In this document: positions 38,635-47,076 of the stretch, in pieces
How the letters are laid out: the number at the start of each line of letters is the position of its first letter
How positions within the stretch are numbered: the stretch's first letter is position 1
Source: Phenylobacterium sp. J367
Lineage (GTDB): Bacteria; Pseudomonadota; Alphaproteobacteria; Caulobacterales; Caulobacteraceae
Length of the DNA: 64,000 bases
Reading direction: 5' to 3'
Assembly: GCF_024699985.1 (NCBI RefSeq)
Contig: NZ_JAJONA010000002.1
Location: 1-64,000, forward strand
The notes under the pieces: model-generated
Database searches by the model: none
Told to the model about the DNA's origin: nothing
What the model saw: the letters and a program-made list of their open reading frames with translations, nothing else
Made by a program: the position numbers and the translations under genes

Positions 38635-39764
38635 ATGGCGGATCTTGAGGACGGTGTCGAGGAGACGCCGGGCCGCGCCATGCGCGTGGCCCACGCCCTC
38701 CAGGCGCGCGATGGCGACGAGTTCGCCAAGCCCGGCAATCTGGTCGAGGTCCGCTTCGTCAAGGGTCAGTCGCTCAGCCTGACGGCGGCGCGCCTGCTGG
38801 CGCTGATGATCCTGACCGCGGGCGGCGACGCCTGGGAGCCGGTGGCGCACCGGATGCGCAAGGCCGACATCCGCCGCGGCCACAAGGGCAACGAGCGGAT
38901 CTCCGACATGCTGGAGGAACTGCACCGCACCCTCTTCGCCGCCGACGACCTGTCGTGGCGCGGTCGCAAGGCCACCAAACGCTTTTCCCTGATCCAGTCG
39001 TCGCGGGAGGAAGTTGACGAGGAGGGCTCGGAGGCCGGCTGGATCGAATGGGAGTTCACCCCTGACGCCCGGCGACTGATCCGCGAGTCCGAGACCTACG
39101 CGGTGCTGAACCGCCAGGCCGTGCTCGGGTTTCGCTCCAGCTACGCGCTGCGCCTCTACGAGATGGGTGCGCTTCGCCTCTATCGGCGCCAGTCCGTCTG
39201 GCGTGGCGACATGACCGCCATCCGCGCGGCGTTCGGAATCGCACCCGAACTTTACAAAGACTTTGCCCAGCTCCGCCGCAAGGTGCTCGAGAAGGCCAAG
39301 GCCGAGATCGACCATCTCGCCCACTTCACCGTCGACTGGCGCGAGATCCGCCGCGGCCGCACGATCGTCGAGATCGAATTCACCTTCCACCCCAAGAGCG
39401 CGCCGGCGCAGCTCGTGGCGGCCGACGACGATGCGGGGCAGGGCGTCGGATCCGTCGCGCGCCGTGAGCGCGTGCTCAAGCCCGTGGCGGCCCCCCTGCC
39501 CTCCCCGCTCCGGCCCCGGCATCGTCCGCCCGGCCCAAGGCGAACGACACCGCCCTGCGGTTTCCATCCGGGACCTTGCAGTACGGCGCCGAGCCCTTCG
39601 GTGAGATCGCGCGCGTTCATGGCGGCGGCTGGGCCCGCGACCTGATCGCCGACGCCTATCGCGAGCAGATGGACGCGCGCCTGGCGAACCTCACGGGGGC
39701 CAAGCTGTTGAAGTCCTGGACCGGGTTTTGCCAGGCCTTTGCGGCGCGGCGTGGCAGGCCCTAA
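38635..39764 (+). CDS. Rep_3-family plasmid replication initiator, one frameshift
   Basis: Initiators of this family bind iterons and open the origin. ATG 38635 gives MADLEDGVEE. The first winged helix has KGQSLSLTAARLLALMILTA; then ISDMLEELHRTLFAADDLSW, the family block NRQAVLGFRSSYALRLYEMG, and the second winged helix MTAIRAAFGIAPELYKDFAQ with RRKVLEKAKAEIDH and TVEIEFTFHPK-like strands. A frame change near 39500 leads to a C-terminal helix region ending at 39764. About 376 residues, slightly long for the family. It lies immediately downstream of the iterons. Confidence 0.82.
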
Positions 39765-39771
39765 GCGACAG

Positions 39772-39789
39772 AATTGCACCGGTGCAATT
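39772..39789. promoter_or_regulatory. Probable parS palindrome, copy 1
   Basis: The perfect 18-bp palindrome AATTGCACCGGTGCAATT occurs four times in the window, all around parAB. This copy is eight bases after the rep gene. Confidence 0.65.
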
Positions 39790-39964
39790 TCGCCGTCTCG
39801 GCCAAGTCCCTTAAGACGCGCCGGACCGCTTGGCGAGCGACCGGAGCCAGGCGGAGGGGTCGATAGCCCTGTTCTGAGGGCGCCACACAACCGCGCCGCA
39901 GCTCCCCTCGGCGAGTGACCCCTAAGGGCCGTCAGACCGGCGATGGACGGCCGGCGGCAAGCCA

Positions 39965-39982
39965 AATTGCACCGGTGCAATT
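39965..39982. promoter_or_regulatory. Probable parS palindrome, copy 2
   Basis: Identical to copy 1, here extended to 20 bases (A and T flanks), 193 bases from it. Confidence 0.65.
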
Positions 39983-40232
39983 TCGCTCGCGGTCATCTCG
40001 GGCAGCGCGGAACGGCGTGGTCAGGCAGCGATCGGGGAGGGAGAGGGACACTTAGCGCCATGCGACGACACGCTCCGGCCCGCCCCCCATCTGGTCAGGA
40101 TGACCATGGGTCACAGCGCCGTCGCTCATGTCGCTGTCGACCCACCAAGCGCCGGCGGGCCACTTCGGAGCGTCGATCTTGCGATCGTCCCGTACCAGGT
40201 AGCTCGACCGCCGGGGCCTATGGCTATGCGGC

Positions 40233-40250
40233 AATTGCACCGGTGCAATT
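40233..40250. promoter_or_regulatory. Probable parS palindrome, copy 3
   Basis: Identical palindrome about 200 bases upstream of parA. Confidence 0.65.
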
Positions 40251-40455
40251 TCCAGATCGACGGCGTCGGAATGAGGCGAGCAGCCCCCAATCGGTCAGGT
40301 CAGGTCTGGCCGAAAATCTGGAATCGGGATTTAGGTTGGTCACTTAGCGTTAATGCGCCCTTAACAAAGCGCTTATAGCGTCCAGGCGGCTCCACTTTCG
40401 CTTTTTGGGCGGTCGGGGTCGGTTTTTCGAAACCTGCCAGGAGGCTGTGAGGTCC

Positions 40456-41660
40456 ATGTCGAACGTCGCCGAAGCCCCCGCACTCTCGCTCGCCGGGCCC
40501 GTCTCGCAGCTGGCGCGGCGCGCCTCGGCCGTCGTCGAGAACCTGCGTGACAGCGCGCGGGCCGCGCGCTCGGGCGAGCGCCGCGAGCCGATCTTTTTCG
40601 ATTAGCGAAGCCGCCGAACTGGTGGGGCGCACGCCGGCGGCGATCCGTGACGCGGAGAAGGACGGCCGGCTTCCCGAGCCGCCCCGCACCGAAACCAACC
40701 GGCGGGTGGGCTACACCCTGGCCCAGGTGAACGACATGCGCGGCGTGTTCGGCACGCGGCCCTGGCGCAAGCCGGAAGATCCCTGCGCGGTCATCGCCGT
40801 CCAGAACTTCAAGGGTGGGGGTCGGCAAGTCCACCTTGTCGGTCCACCTCGCCCAGTACATGGCGATCCGGGGCTACCGGGTCGCGCTGATCGACTGCGA
40901 CAGCCAGGCCTCGAGTACGACCCTGTTTGGCTACGTGCCCGACCTGGATCTCACCGAGGACCAGACGCTCTACCCGTACCTGCGCGAAGACGACATGCGC
41001 TCGCTCGACTACGCCCTGCTCGACACCCACTTCGACGGGCTGAAGCTGATTCCGGCCAACCTCCGCCTGTTCCAGTCGGAGTATGAGCTGGCGGCGCGGA
41101 TGGCCCGCGGCGGCGGCCGGCTGCTCGACCGGCTCGCCCAGGGCATCGCGTCGATCGCCGACCAGTTCGACATGATCATTCTCGATCCGCCGCCCGCGCT
41201 GGGGGCGATCTCGCTCTCGGTGCTGCGGGCCGCCAATGCGCTGGTGATCCCGGTGCCGCCGACAGTCATGGACTTCTCCTCGACCGCGGCGTTCCTGGCG
41301 ATGCTCGACGAGACACTTACCCAGCTGGCGTCGCGCGACCTCGCGCCCGATCTCAACTTCGTTCGCATCGTCGCCTCCAAGGTCGACGAGAACAAGTCGA
41401 TGCAGAAGGAGCTTCTGGCGCTCATGCGGCAGGTGTTCGGGCTGGCGATGATCCGCACGCCCATGAAGGATTCCGCCGAGATCGACAACGTCACTGCGCG
41501 CCTGATGACCGTCTACGAGGTCAACAGCCCGATGACCAGCAAGGCGGTGCGCGACCGGTGCCTGACCTACCTCAACGGGGTCAACGAGGAGATCCTCCTG
41601 GACGTTCGCCAGACCTGGCCGAGCCACGTCGAGCGGCTCCGCAAGGAGGGCCACGCATGA
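40456..41660 (+). CDS. parA: ParA-family partition ATPase with N-terminal HTH, two frameshifts
   Basis: Moves plasmid copies on the nucleoid. ATG 40456 behind GAGG begins MSNVAEAPALSLAG. An extra T in the T-run near 40603 and an extra G in the G-run near 40817 break the frame; corrected, an HTH (SISEAAELVGRTPAAIRDAE) precedes the deviant Walker A KGGVGKSTLS. Further motifs are VALIDCDSQASSTTLFGY (A') and MIILDPPPALG (Walker B). About 400 residues, the type Ib-like or P1/RepA form with an N-terminal DNA-binding domain that usually represses its own operon. Confidence 0.9.
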
Positions 41661-41674
41661 CCCGCCACGACAGA

Positions 41675-41692
41675 AATTGCACCGGTGCAATT
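41675..41692. promoter_or_regulatory. Probable parS palindrome, copy 4
   Basis: The same 18-bp palindrome lies between the parA stop and the parB start, 20 bases before ATG 41713. Confidence 0.65.
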
Positions 41693-41712
41693 CGGCTAGA
41701 AAGGGTGCGCCC

Positions 41713-42750
41713 ATGAGCTCCAAGAACCGCTCCTTTGCCGCCGGATTGATGGGCGCGCTCGACGAGTCCGCGCCCCAACCGGAGGCTCCGACCCGGATGG
41801 CCATCGGCGTCCTCGCGGGCCGCGAAAACCGCATGGCCGAGCTCGCCAGCGGAGCAGTCGTGGCGCGCGCGATCGAACAGGTCGACCCGGCCCGCTGCCG
41901 GCTTTGGAGCGAGCATAACCGCGACTACGCCAAGCTGGATGAGACCCGCTGCGCGGACCTGATCGAGAGCTTCAAGGCGCAAGGGCGCCAGGAAGTCCCG
42001 GCGATCGTCCGCCGTGTGCGGGGCGACCCCGACGTCGACTTCGAAGTCATCTGCGGCGCGCGCCGGCATTGGACCGTAAGCTGGCTGCGCGGTCATAACT
42101 ACACCGACTTCCGCTTCCTCGTGGAGGTCCGCGACCTCACCGACGAGGAGGCCTTTCGGATCTCCGATCTGGAGAACCGGGCCCGCGAAGATCTCAGCGA
42201 CATCGAGCGCGCGCGGGACTACCTGAAGGCCCTGGGTCGCCACTACGGCGGACGCCAGAAGGACATGGCCGAGCGGCTCAAGGTGTCGGAAGCCTGGCTT
42301 AGCCGTTACCTCGACCTGGCGCGGTTGCCCGCCGATCTCGTGGCCGCGTTCGACGATCCGCACGAACTGAAGATCAAGCACGTCACCCAACTGAAGCCGC
42401 TGCTCAAGCCCGACGACCGCGAGCGGCGGGTGCTGGCGGAAGCCTCCGCCATCGCCAAGGGAAGAGGGGGAGGGGACCCCCTCAAGCCGCAGGACGTCAT
42501 CCGTCGCCTGGCGGCGGCGGCAGATCCCCCCAAGAAGTCAGGATCCCCCAAGAAGTCAGGCCAGGCGTCGGCCGAGGTGGTCTCGTCGCCGACCGGCCAG
42601 CCGCTGTTTCGCGTCGAGCCCAAGGGCAAGAAGGAGGTCAACGTCACCCTCCTCCTGCAGGCGGGTGGGAGCCGGGCGGACGCCGAACGCGCCTTCACTG
42701 AGCTTCTCGCGCGGTTCTGGCTCAACACCGCCGGCGCGGAGCCCGCCTAG
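41713..42750 (+). CDS. parB: ParB-family centromere-binding protein
   Basis: Intact, 345 residues. ATG 41713 follows AGAAAGG; the earlier in-frame TTG would start inside the palindrome. The nuclease-like N-domain has LIESFKAQGRQEVPAIVRRV and the CTP-binding box ICGARRHWTVSWL. The HTH domain reads GRQKDMAERLKVSEAWLSRY. Then come ELKIKHVTQLKPLLKP and a C-terminal dimerisation region. It presumably binds the palindromes around it. It forms an operon with parA. Confidence 0.92.
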   Translation: MSSKNRSFAAGLMGALDESAPQPEAPTRMAIGVLAGRENRMAELASGAVVARAIEQVDPARCRLWSEHNRDYAKLDETRCADLIESFKAQGRQEVPAIVRRVRGDPDVDFEVICGARRHWTVSWLRGHNYTDFRFLVEVRDLTDEEAFRISDLENRAREDLSDIERARDYLKALGRHYGGRQKDMAERLKVSEAWLSRYLDLARLPADLVAAFDDPHELKIKHVTQLKPLLKPDDRERRVLAEASAIAKGRGGGDPLKPQDVIRRLAAAADPPKKSGSPKKSGQASAEVVSSPTGQPLFRVEPKGKKEVNVTLLLQAGGSRADAERAFTELLARFWLNTAGAEPA

Positions 42751-42762
42751 TTCACAGTAGCG

Positions 42763-42795
42763 GAAGAAGGTTACAGGTTATATATAGCTTTCTTC
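42763..42795 (+). promoter_or_regulatory. Promoter-operator of the first AbiE pair
   Basis: GAAGAA at 42763-42768 and TTCTTC at 42790-42795 form an inverted repeat around TTATATATAG, a strong -10-like element. AbiEi antitoxins repress by binding inverted repeats at such a place. It lies 25 bases before ATG 42820. Confidence 0.5.
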
Positions 42796-42819
42796 ACGTT
42801 TGGCGAACTAGAAGCTCTC

Positions 42820-43614
42820 ATGCCACGGCAGCGCTCAGCCCCGTTCTTCAGCGACGCTCCGGTCTTTGACCGCGCCGACTATGCGCGCGCGATCGGCCGG
42901 GCGCCGAGCGACAAGGTGGTGAGCAGTATGCTGGCCCAACACCTGAAGGCCGGCAACATCCGCCGCATCGCCCGCGGCGTGTTCGCCTCCGTTCCCAAGC
43001 ACGCCAACGCCGAGACCTGGTCGGTCGATCGCTTCCTCGCGGCCTCCCGGCTGCGCCCGGGCGGCGTCATCGCCTATCACTCCGCGCTCGAACTCCAGGG
43101 CTACGCCTATTCGGAAAGCTTCGACCTGCAGGTCGTGGCGCCGGGTCAGCCCGCGGTGCTGTCCGCCGAAGGGTTCACCTGCCGATTCATCAAGGCGCCG
43201 GCGCCCTACGGCGAGGCCGACCTGACCACGGTGGATCGCCTCGGCCAGTCGGTCCCGGTGACCACCCTCGAATGCACTGTCGCGGACCTGTTCGACCGGC
43301 CTGATCTCGCCGGCGGAACAGACGAACTGATCAGCTCGCTCGACCTGATTGGCCGGCTCGACCCCGATCGACTTATCAACCGCCTCGTGGGCTTGCGTAA
43401 CGCCACGGCGGCCGGCGCTGCGGGCTGGTGGTTGGAGAGCCGCCGCGACCAGCTCGGTGTGTCCGCTGACGCCTTGGACCGACTGCAGGCCCTGGCGCCC
43501 AAACAGAACCGCTACGCCCTGGGCGCCGTCTCTGGCGCCGGCCGCCTGGCGCCCAGGTGGCGGGTGATCCTTCCTGAAGCCGTGCTCAACCCCGCGTTTG
43601 AAGGTTTGGCGTGA
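42820..43614 (+). CDS. abiEi: AbiEi-family type IV antitoxin
   Basis: Intact, 264 residues. The N-terminal winged helix has SSMLAQHLKAGNIRRIARGV and FASVPKH; the AbiEi body shows FLAASRLRPGGVIAYHSALE and TTLECTVADLFDRPDLAGG. It represses its operon and counteracts the AbiEii nucleotidyltransferase without direct contact. ATG 42820 starts shortly after the palindromic promoter. Its end overlaps the toxin start (43611). Confidence 0.85.
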   Translation: MPRQRSAPFFSDAPVFDRADYARAIGRAPSDKVVSSMLAQHLKAGNIRRIARGVFASVPKHANAETWSVDRFLAASRLRPGGVIAYHSALELQGYAYSESFDLQVVAPGQPAVLSAEGFTCRFIKAPAPYGEADLTTVDRLGQSVPVTTLECTVADLFDRPDLAGGTDELISSLDLIGRLDPDRLINRLVGLRNATAAGAAGWWLESRRDQLGVSADALDRLQALAPKQNRYALGAVSGAGRLAPRWRVILPEAVLNPAFEGLA

Positions 43615-44586
43615 CGGCGCCGTCCGCCCAGACCCTGCAGCGCCTGGCCAACGAGACCGGCATGCAGGCCGGCACGTTGGAAAAGGTCCTCCGTCTCCTG
43701 GATGTCCTACAGGAGATCGCCCGCGATCCCGTCCTGGCGGACCGGTTGGTCCTGAAGGGCGGCACGGCGCTGAACGTCTTTCACCTGGCCTTGGACCGGC
43801 TGTCGGTCGACATCGATCTCAACTATGTCGGCGCCTTGGACCGCGCCGCCATGGAGGTCGATCGCCCTCAGATCGATGCAGCTTTGAACCGTTTGCTGAC
43901 CGCCCAGGGCTACGCCATTCGCCGCCAGCCTGGCGACCATGCCGGCGGAAAGTGGGTCGGCAGGTTTGCCTCCGCGCTCGGCGGCGGCGCCGCTCGAGGT
44001 CGACGTCAACTACATGGCCCGCCAGCCATTGTTCGGCGCGGCGAAGATGGACTCCGTAGATCTGGGCGGGGTTCGCGCGTCCGGCGTCGCGGTGCTGGAC
44101 CTTCACGAGGTCGCCGCCGGCAAGCTGGTCGCGCTTATGGACCGGGAGGCCGCCCGCGACCTGTTCGACGCCCGACGAATTCTCGACATCGACGGCCTGG
44201 ACTGGGCGAACATCAAGGCCGCGATGCTGGCCTACGGCGCCGCGGGCCGGCGCGATTGGCGGCGCGCGTCGGTCGCCGACATCGGCGGCGATCCACGCGA
44301 GCTGCGCCAGAAGCTCGCCATCTGCCTGCCGCAGAACCGGTTCGCCGCCGCCGGCGGACCGGAGGCCTGGATCGCGCAAACCGTCGCCGAATGCCGGGCG
44401 CGCCTAGCGCCGCTCTTCGAGCTCAGCGCGGGGGAGGGGGCGTTTCTCGACGGCATCCTGGATCGCGGCGAAATCGACCCCAGCGGGCTCGCAGTGGCGC
44501 CAGAGATCCAGGCCCGGATCGCGGCTATGCCCATGCTGGCCTGGAAGTCTCAGAATGTGCGGGCCCATCGCGGCAAGCCCGGCTAG
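43611..44586 (+). CDS. abiEii: AbiEii-family nucleotidyltransferase toxin, one frameshift
   Basis: The toxin of the pair, a GTP-binding nucleotidyltransferase. It starts at GTG 43611 (TAPSAQTLQRLANETGM). Motif I is LKGGTALNVF, motif II DRLSVDIDLNYVG; after a frame change near 43985 in a GGC-rich run, VDVNYMARQPL and motif III-IV DLHEVAAGKLVALMDREAAR with DLFDARRIL follow. About 325 residues. It overlaps the antitoxin, the standard order. Acts on phage infection and stabilises the plasmid. Confidence 0.85.
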
Positions 44587-44683
44587 CTCCACCCGCAGGT
44601 CCTGCACTCCTGCCAGTGTGCCGGGGCTCTAGCAGTGACCGACTGACGACACTCGAGCGCTATCCTGCCCACAATCGCCGGGC

Positions 44684-45304
44684 ATGAGCCACACCGTGGC
44701 CGCAAGCCCTGCCGAGCCTTCGGCTCGTTTTGGCTGCGCCGGTTCCGCTTCATGCTCGTTTCTCCTTCAGCCCCGGGTTGGACGCCGTTGGCCTGCGCGC
44801 TGGCGGCGGGCGCCGCACTCATCGGGGGGTCTGTCGTTGGCGACGGCCGGCGGGGCGCGGCCGCTGCTTTTGTGGAACCGCACGGCCAGTGAGCCTGAGG
44901 GGCTTTATCTACGGCACGCCGAACCGGTTTCCGTCGGCGCGCTGGTCGCTTTTCCCGCGCCGTCCGCCGCCTTTCCCTACGCCAACGGGCATATGGCGTA
45001 CCTGCGCCGCGTGCCGATCTTGAAGTCGGTAGCGGCCGTCGCCGGTGACCATGTCTGCGCGGCGAATGACAGGCTGGAGATCAATGGTCGGGTGAGGGCG
45101 CCGATCCTTCGCCAGGACCGTCGAGGTGCGGCCTTGCCGCGTTGGGACGGCTGCCGCCGGCTTCGCGACGGCGAGGTGTTCGTCTTCTCCGACCGCATCC
45201 CCAACAGCTTCGATAGCCGCTACTTCGGGCCCGTGAACCGGGCCGAGATCGTCGGCGTCTTCCGGCCATTGGCCGTTCCCCTTGTCACCCCTGGAGACCG
45301 CTGA
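44684..45304 (+). CDS. traF: TraF-like S26 signal peptidase, frameshifted
   Basis: In RP4, TraF trims and cyclises the TrbC pilin. An N-terminal membrane helix (PLACALAAGAALIGGSVVGD) is read near 44770-44840 in one frame, the rest in another after changes near 44740 and 44850. The catalytic serine region is NRTASEPEGLYLR and the lysine region RRVPILKSVAAVAGDHVCA; the end has NSFDSRYFGPVNRAEIVG, typical of TraF. About 205 residues. Its stop overlaps the next start (ATGA, 45301-45304). Confidence 0.8.
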   Translation: MSHTVAASPAEPSARFGCAGSASCSFLLQPRVGRRWPARWRRAPHSSGGLSLATAGGARPLLLWNRTASEPEGLYLRHAEPVSVGALVAFPAPSAAFPYANGHMAYLRRVPILKSVAAVAGDHVCAANDRLEINGRVRAPILRQDRRGAALPRWDGCRRLRDGEVFVFSDRIPNSFDSRYFGPVNRAEIVGVFRPLAVPLVTPGDR

Positions 45305-46137
45305 TGGACCCGGCCGCCCTGGCGGGACTGTGCCTGCTGCTCGCGCGCGGCCAGACCGCTCAACCCTTACCCTCGGGCGTCAACTGCCCACCGCCGTCGC
45401 CGTCTCAGCCGGCGGCTTCCGTCCCGGCGGTGCGCGGCGGTCTCGCGCCGCTTGTGGCCGGCCAAGACGCGCGCGAGGCCATCACCCGGGTCGCCTTCGC
45501 CGAGGCCGGCAACCAGGGTGACAGCGGGCTGGCGGCGGTCGTCTATACGATCCTGAACCGGGTCCAGGACGGCCGCTGGGGCGGCAGCGTCGAGGCGGTC
45601 GTGAACGCGCGCGGCCAGTTCGAGCCCGTGATGCGCGTCGGCGGCGACTGGCGTCGCCTGCCGGCCTCCACGGTAGCTCAACGGGCGCGGATCGAGACCA
45701 TCCTAAACCTCGCCCTTGAAGGCCGGTTGCCCGATCTCACGAACGGCGCGCGCTTCTTCCAGAACCCGCAGATCGTGGCCGAACGGGCAACGCGCGGGGA
45801 GGTCTCAGAGCGCCTGGTGAACTTCGGCGGAACGGACCCGTCGGCCGTGATCGGCGCGCACAGTTTCTACGTCGATGTGCGATCCGCCGGGGGCCGGGGA
45901 TCGCGCTCAGTGGGTTCGCCTTCGCCCCCTCGCGGACCTTCGCCAGCCGCCGCCTGGGAGGCCGCCGGCGGGGCCATTTTCGTCGGCGATAACCGCGCCG
46001 CGTCGGCAGCTGACACAGCCGCGGCGCCGGTGACGGACGGGGCAGGAGAGGGGGCTATTCGGGCGACAAAAGTGACGGATCCCGGCCGCTCGATCTTCGT
46101 GGTCGGGCCGGGTCTGGCGGCCGGTTCAGACCAATGA
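45304..46137 (+). CDS. SleB-type cell wall hydrolase (VirB1-like role)
   Basis: Intact, 277 residues. After a short hydrophobic start (AALAGLCLLLARG) and a proline-rich linker, the hydrolase domain reads AITRVAFAEAGNQGDSGLAA, VVYTILNRVQDGRW and RFFQNPQIVAERA, ending GAHSFYVDVR, with the glutamate of the FAEA motif as probable catalyst. A disordered C-terminus follows. It probably opens peptidoglycan for the mating channel, taking the place of VirB1. It is coupled to traF and converges with traD. Confidence 0.8.
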   Translation: MDPAALAGLCLLLARGQTAQPLPSGVNCPPPSPSQPAASVPAVRGGLAPLVAGQDAREAITRVAFAEAGNQGDSGLAAVVYTILNRVQDGRWGGSVEAVVNARGQFEPVMRVGGDWRRLPASTVAQRARIETILNLALEGRLPDLTNGARFFQNPQIVAERATRGEVSERLVNFGGTDPSAVIGAHSFYVDVRSAGGRGSRSVGSPSPPRGPSPAAAWEAAGGAIFVGDNRAASAADTAAAPVTDGAGEGAIRATKVTDPGRSIFVVGPGLAAGSDQ

Positions 46138-46821
46138 TCAGGCCGCGCGCCACGCTTGATCGAGGTCGGCGTAGTCGGGGTCGAGTTCGCTCGGAACGAG
46201 CGCGTCGCCGGCTTCCTGAGCGAGGGCTGTTTCGGCCATCAGGTCGAAATCCGGCAGGGACTCGCCGGCGGCTTGCAGCGCCGTTTCGGTGTCTTCATCG
46301 AGGTCGCCACCCGGCCGCAGGGCAAGCGGCACATTGCCCAGAAGTTCGCGCACCGTCAGGCGGTCCTGGACCCGTTCGACACGCCGATCGAGGATGTCGA
46401 CCAGGCGGGCGAGAAGCTCATCGTCGCCGGCGAAATGGGCGTCGCCCGCTTCGGCCAGCAGGGCTCCGCCGATGATGATTTTGCCGCGCGTCTCGCGCCT
46501 GCGCTTGTTGATGGACCACAGGGCCTCGAGGCGTTCGACGCGCGCCTTCAAGACATGGAATCGCTTGGCGTCATCCTCGATGTCATCGAGCGGGGTGACG
46601 TGCCGCTGCTTGTGGATTCCGTCCTGGCCGGCCTCCCGCAGCGCCGTTTCCAGCTCCTCGAGCCGGGCGAGCAAGGCGGCCTCTTCATCCTCGCGCTTGG
46701 CCCTGTCGCGATCAGTGGAGCGGGCCGCCCAGAGCTCGCGTTTGCGGGCCAGTTGGGCGGGCGTCCGGGGCTTGTACTTGGACGGGCGGGTGTTCCTACG
46801 GCGCTTGTCGACCTTCGTCAT
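46138..46821 (-). CDS. traD: TraD-like oriT accessory protein with coiled coil
   Basis: From ATG 46821, a basic start (RRRNTRPSKYKPRTPAQLAR) is followed by a charged coiled coil and SINKRRRETRGKIIIGGALL, the core of the Ti-type TraD family, then LLARLVDILDRRVERV and an acidic tail. 227 residues, much longer than the Ti protein of about 70. It is divergent from the relaxase across oriT, exactly where Ti plasmids place traCD. Probably helps the relaxase assemble. Confidence 0.7.
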   Translation of the reverse strand: MTKVDKRRRNTRPSKYKPRTPAQLARKRELWAARSTDRDRAKREDEEAALLARLEELETALREAGQDGIHKQRHVTPLDDIEDDAKRFHVLKARVERLEALWSINKRRRETRGKIIIGGALLAEAGDAHFAGDDELLARLVDILDRRVERVQDRLTVRELLGNVPLALRPGGDLDEDTETALQAAGESLPDFDLMAETALAQEAGDALVPSELDPDYADLDQAWRAA

Positions 46822-46910
46822 CGCGCGGCCTTTCGCTGATACAAAAGCACGAAAAGGCGTAATACTGCCACTAAAGTGCAAATTGGTCTATGCTGTGGTT
46901 TGTCGTATTT

Positions 46911-46958
46911 CGTCACAAGGGCGCAGTTACGGGTTGGATGTGCTGCGCCCACCAACCC
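46911..46958 (-). other. Origin of transfer (oriT), MobQ type
   Basis: On the minus strand GGGTTGG at 46958-46952 and CCAACCC at 46937-46931 form an inverted repeat, followed at once by GTAACTGCGCCCTTGTG at 46931-46915. This is the layout of RSF1010 and Ti oriT: inverted repeat, then a TAANTGCGCCCT-type nic core. It lies in the only divergent gap between traD and the relaxase. By analogy the cut falls near the CCCT of the core, and DNA toward lower coordinates is transferred first. Confidence 0.8.
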
Positions 46959-47076
46959 TGCGGTCAGGCCTCGCCCGACACCCTCAAGGCCCCTTGTCGA
47001 CTCCCGCCGATAGAAACCTTGAGCCAAGGGCGCTGCCCTTAGCGATCCCGGCAGGGGCCAAGGCAGGGGAGGGCGC

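Larger units (their letters stand above)
39790..40455. other. Partition-site region upstream of parA
   Basis: About 670 bases without a supported gene, carrying two of the four palindromes. The last 100 bases include GTTAATGCGCCCTTAAC-like AT-richer DNA where the parA promoter probably lies. Confidence 0.45.
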
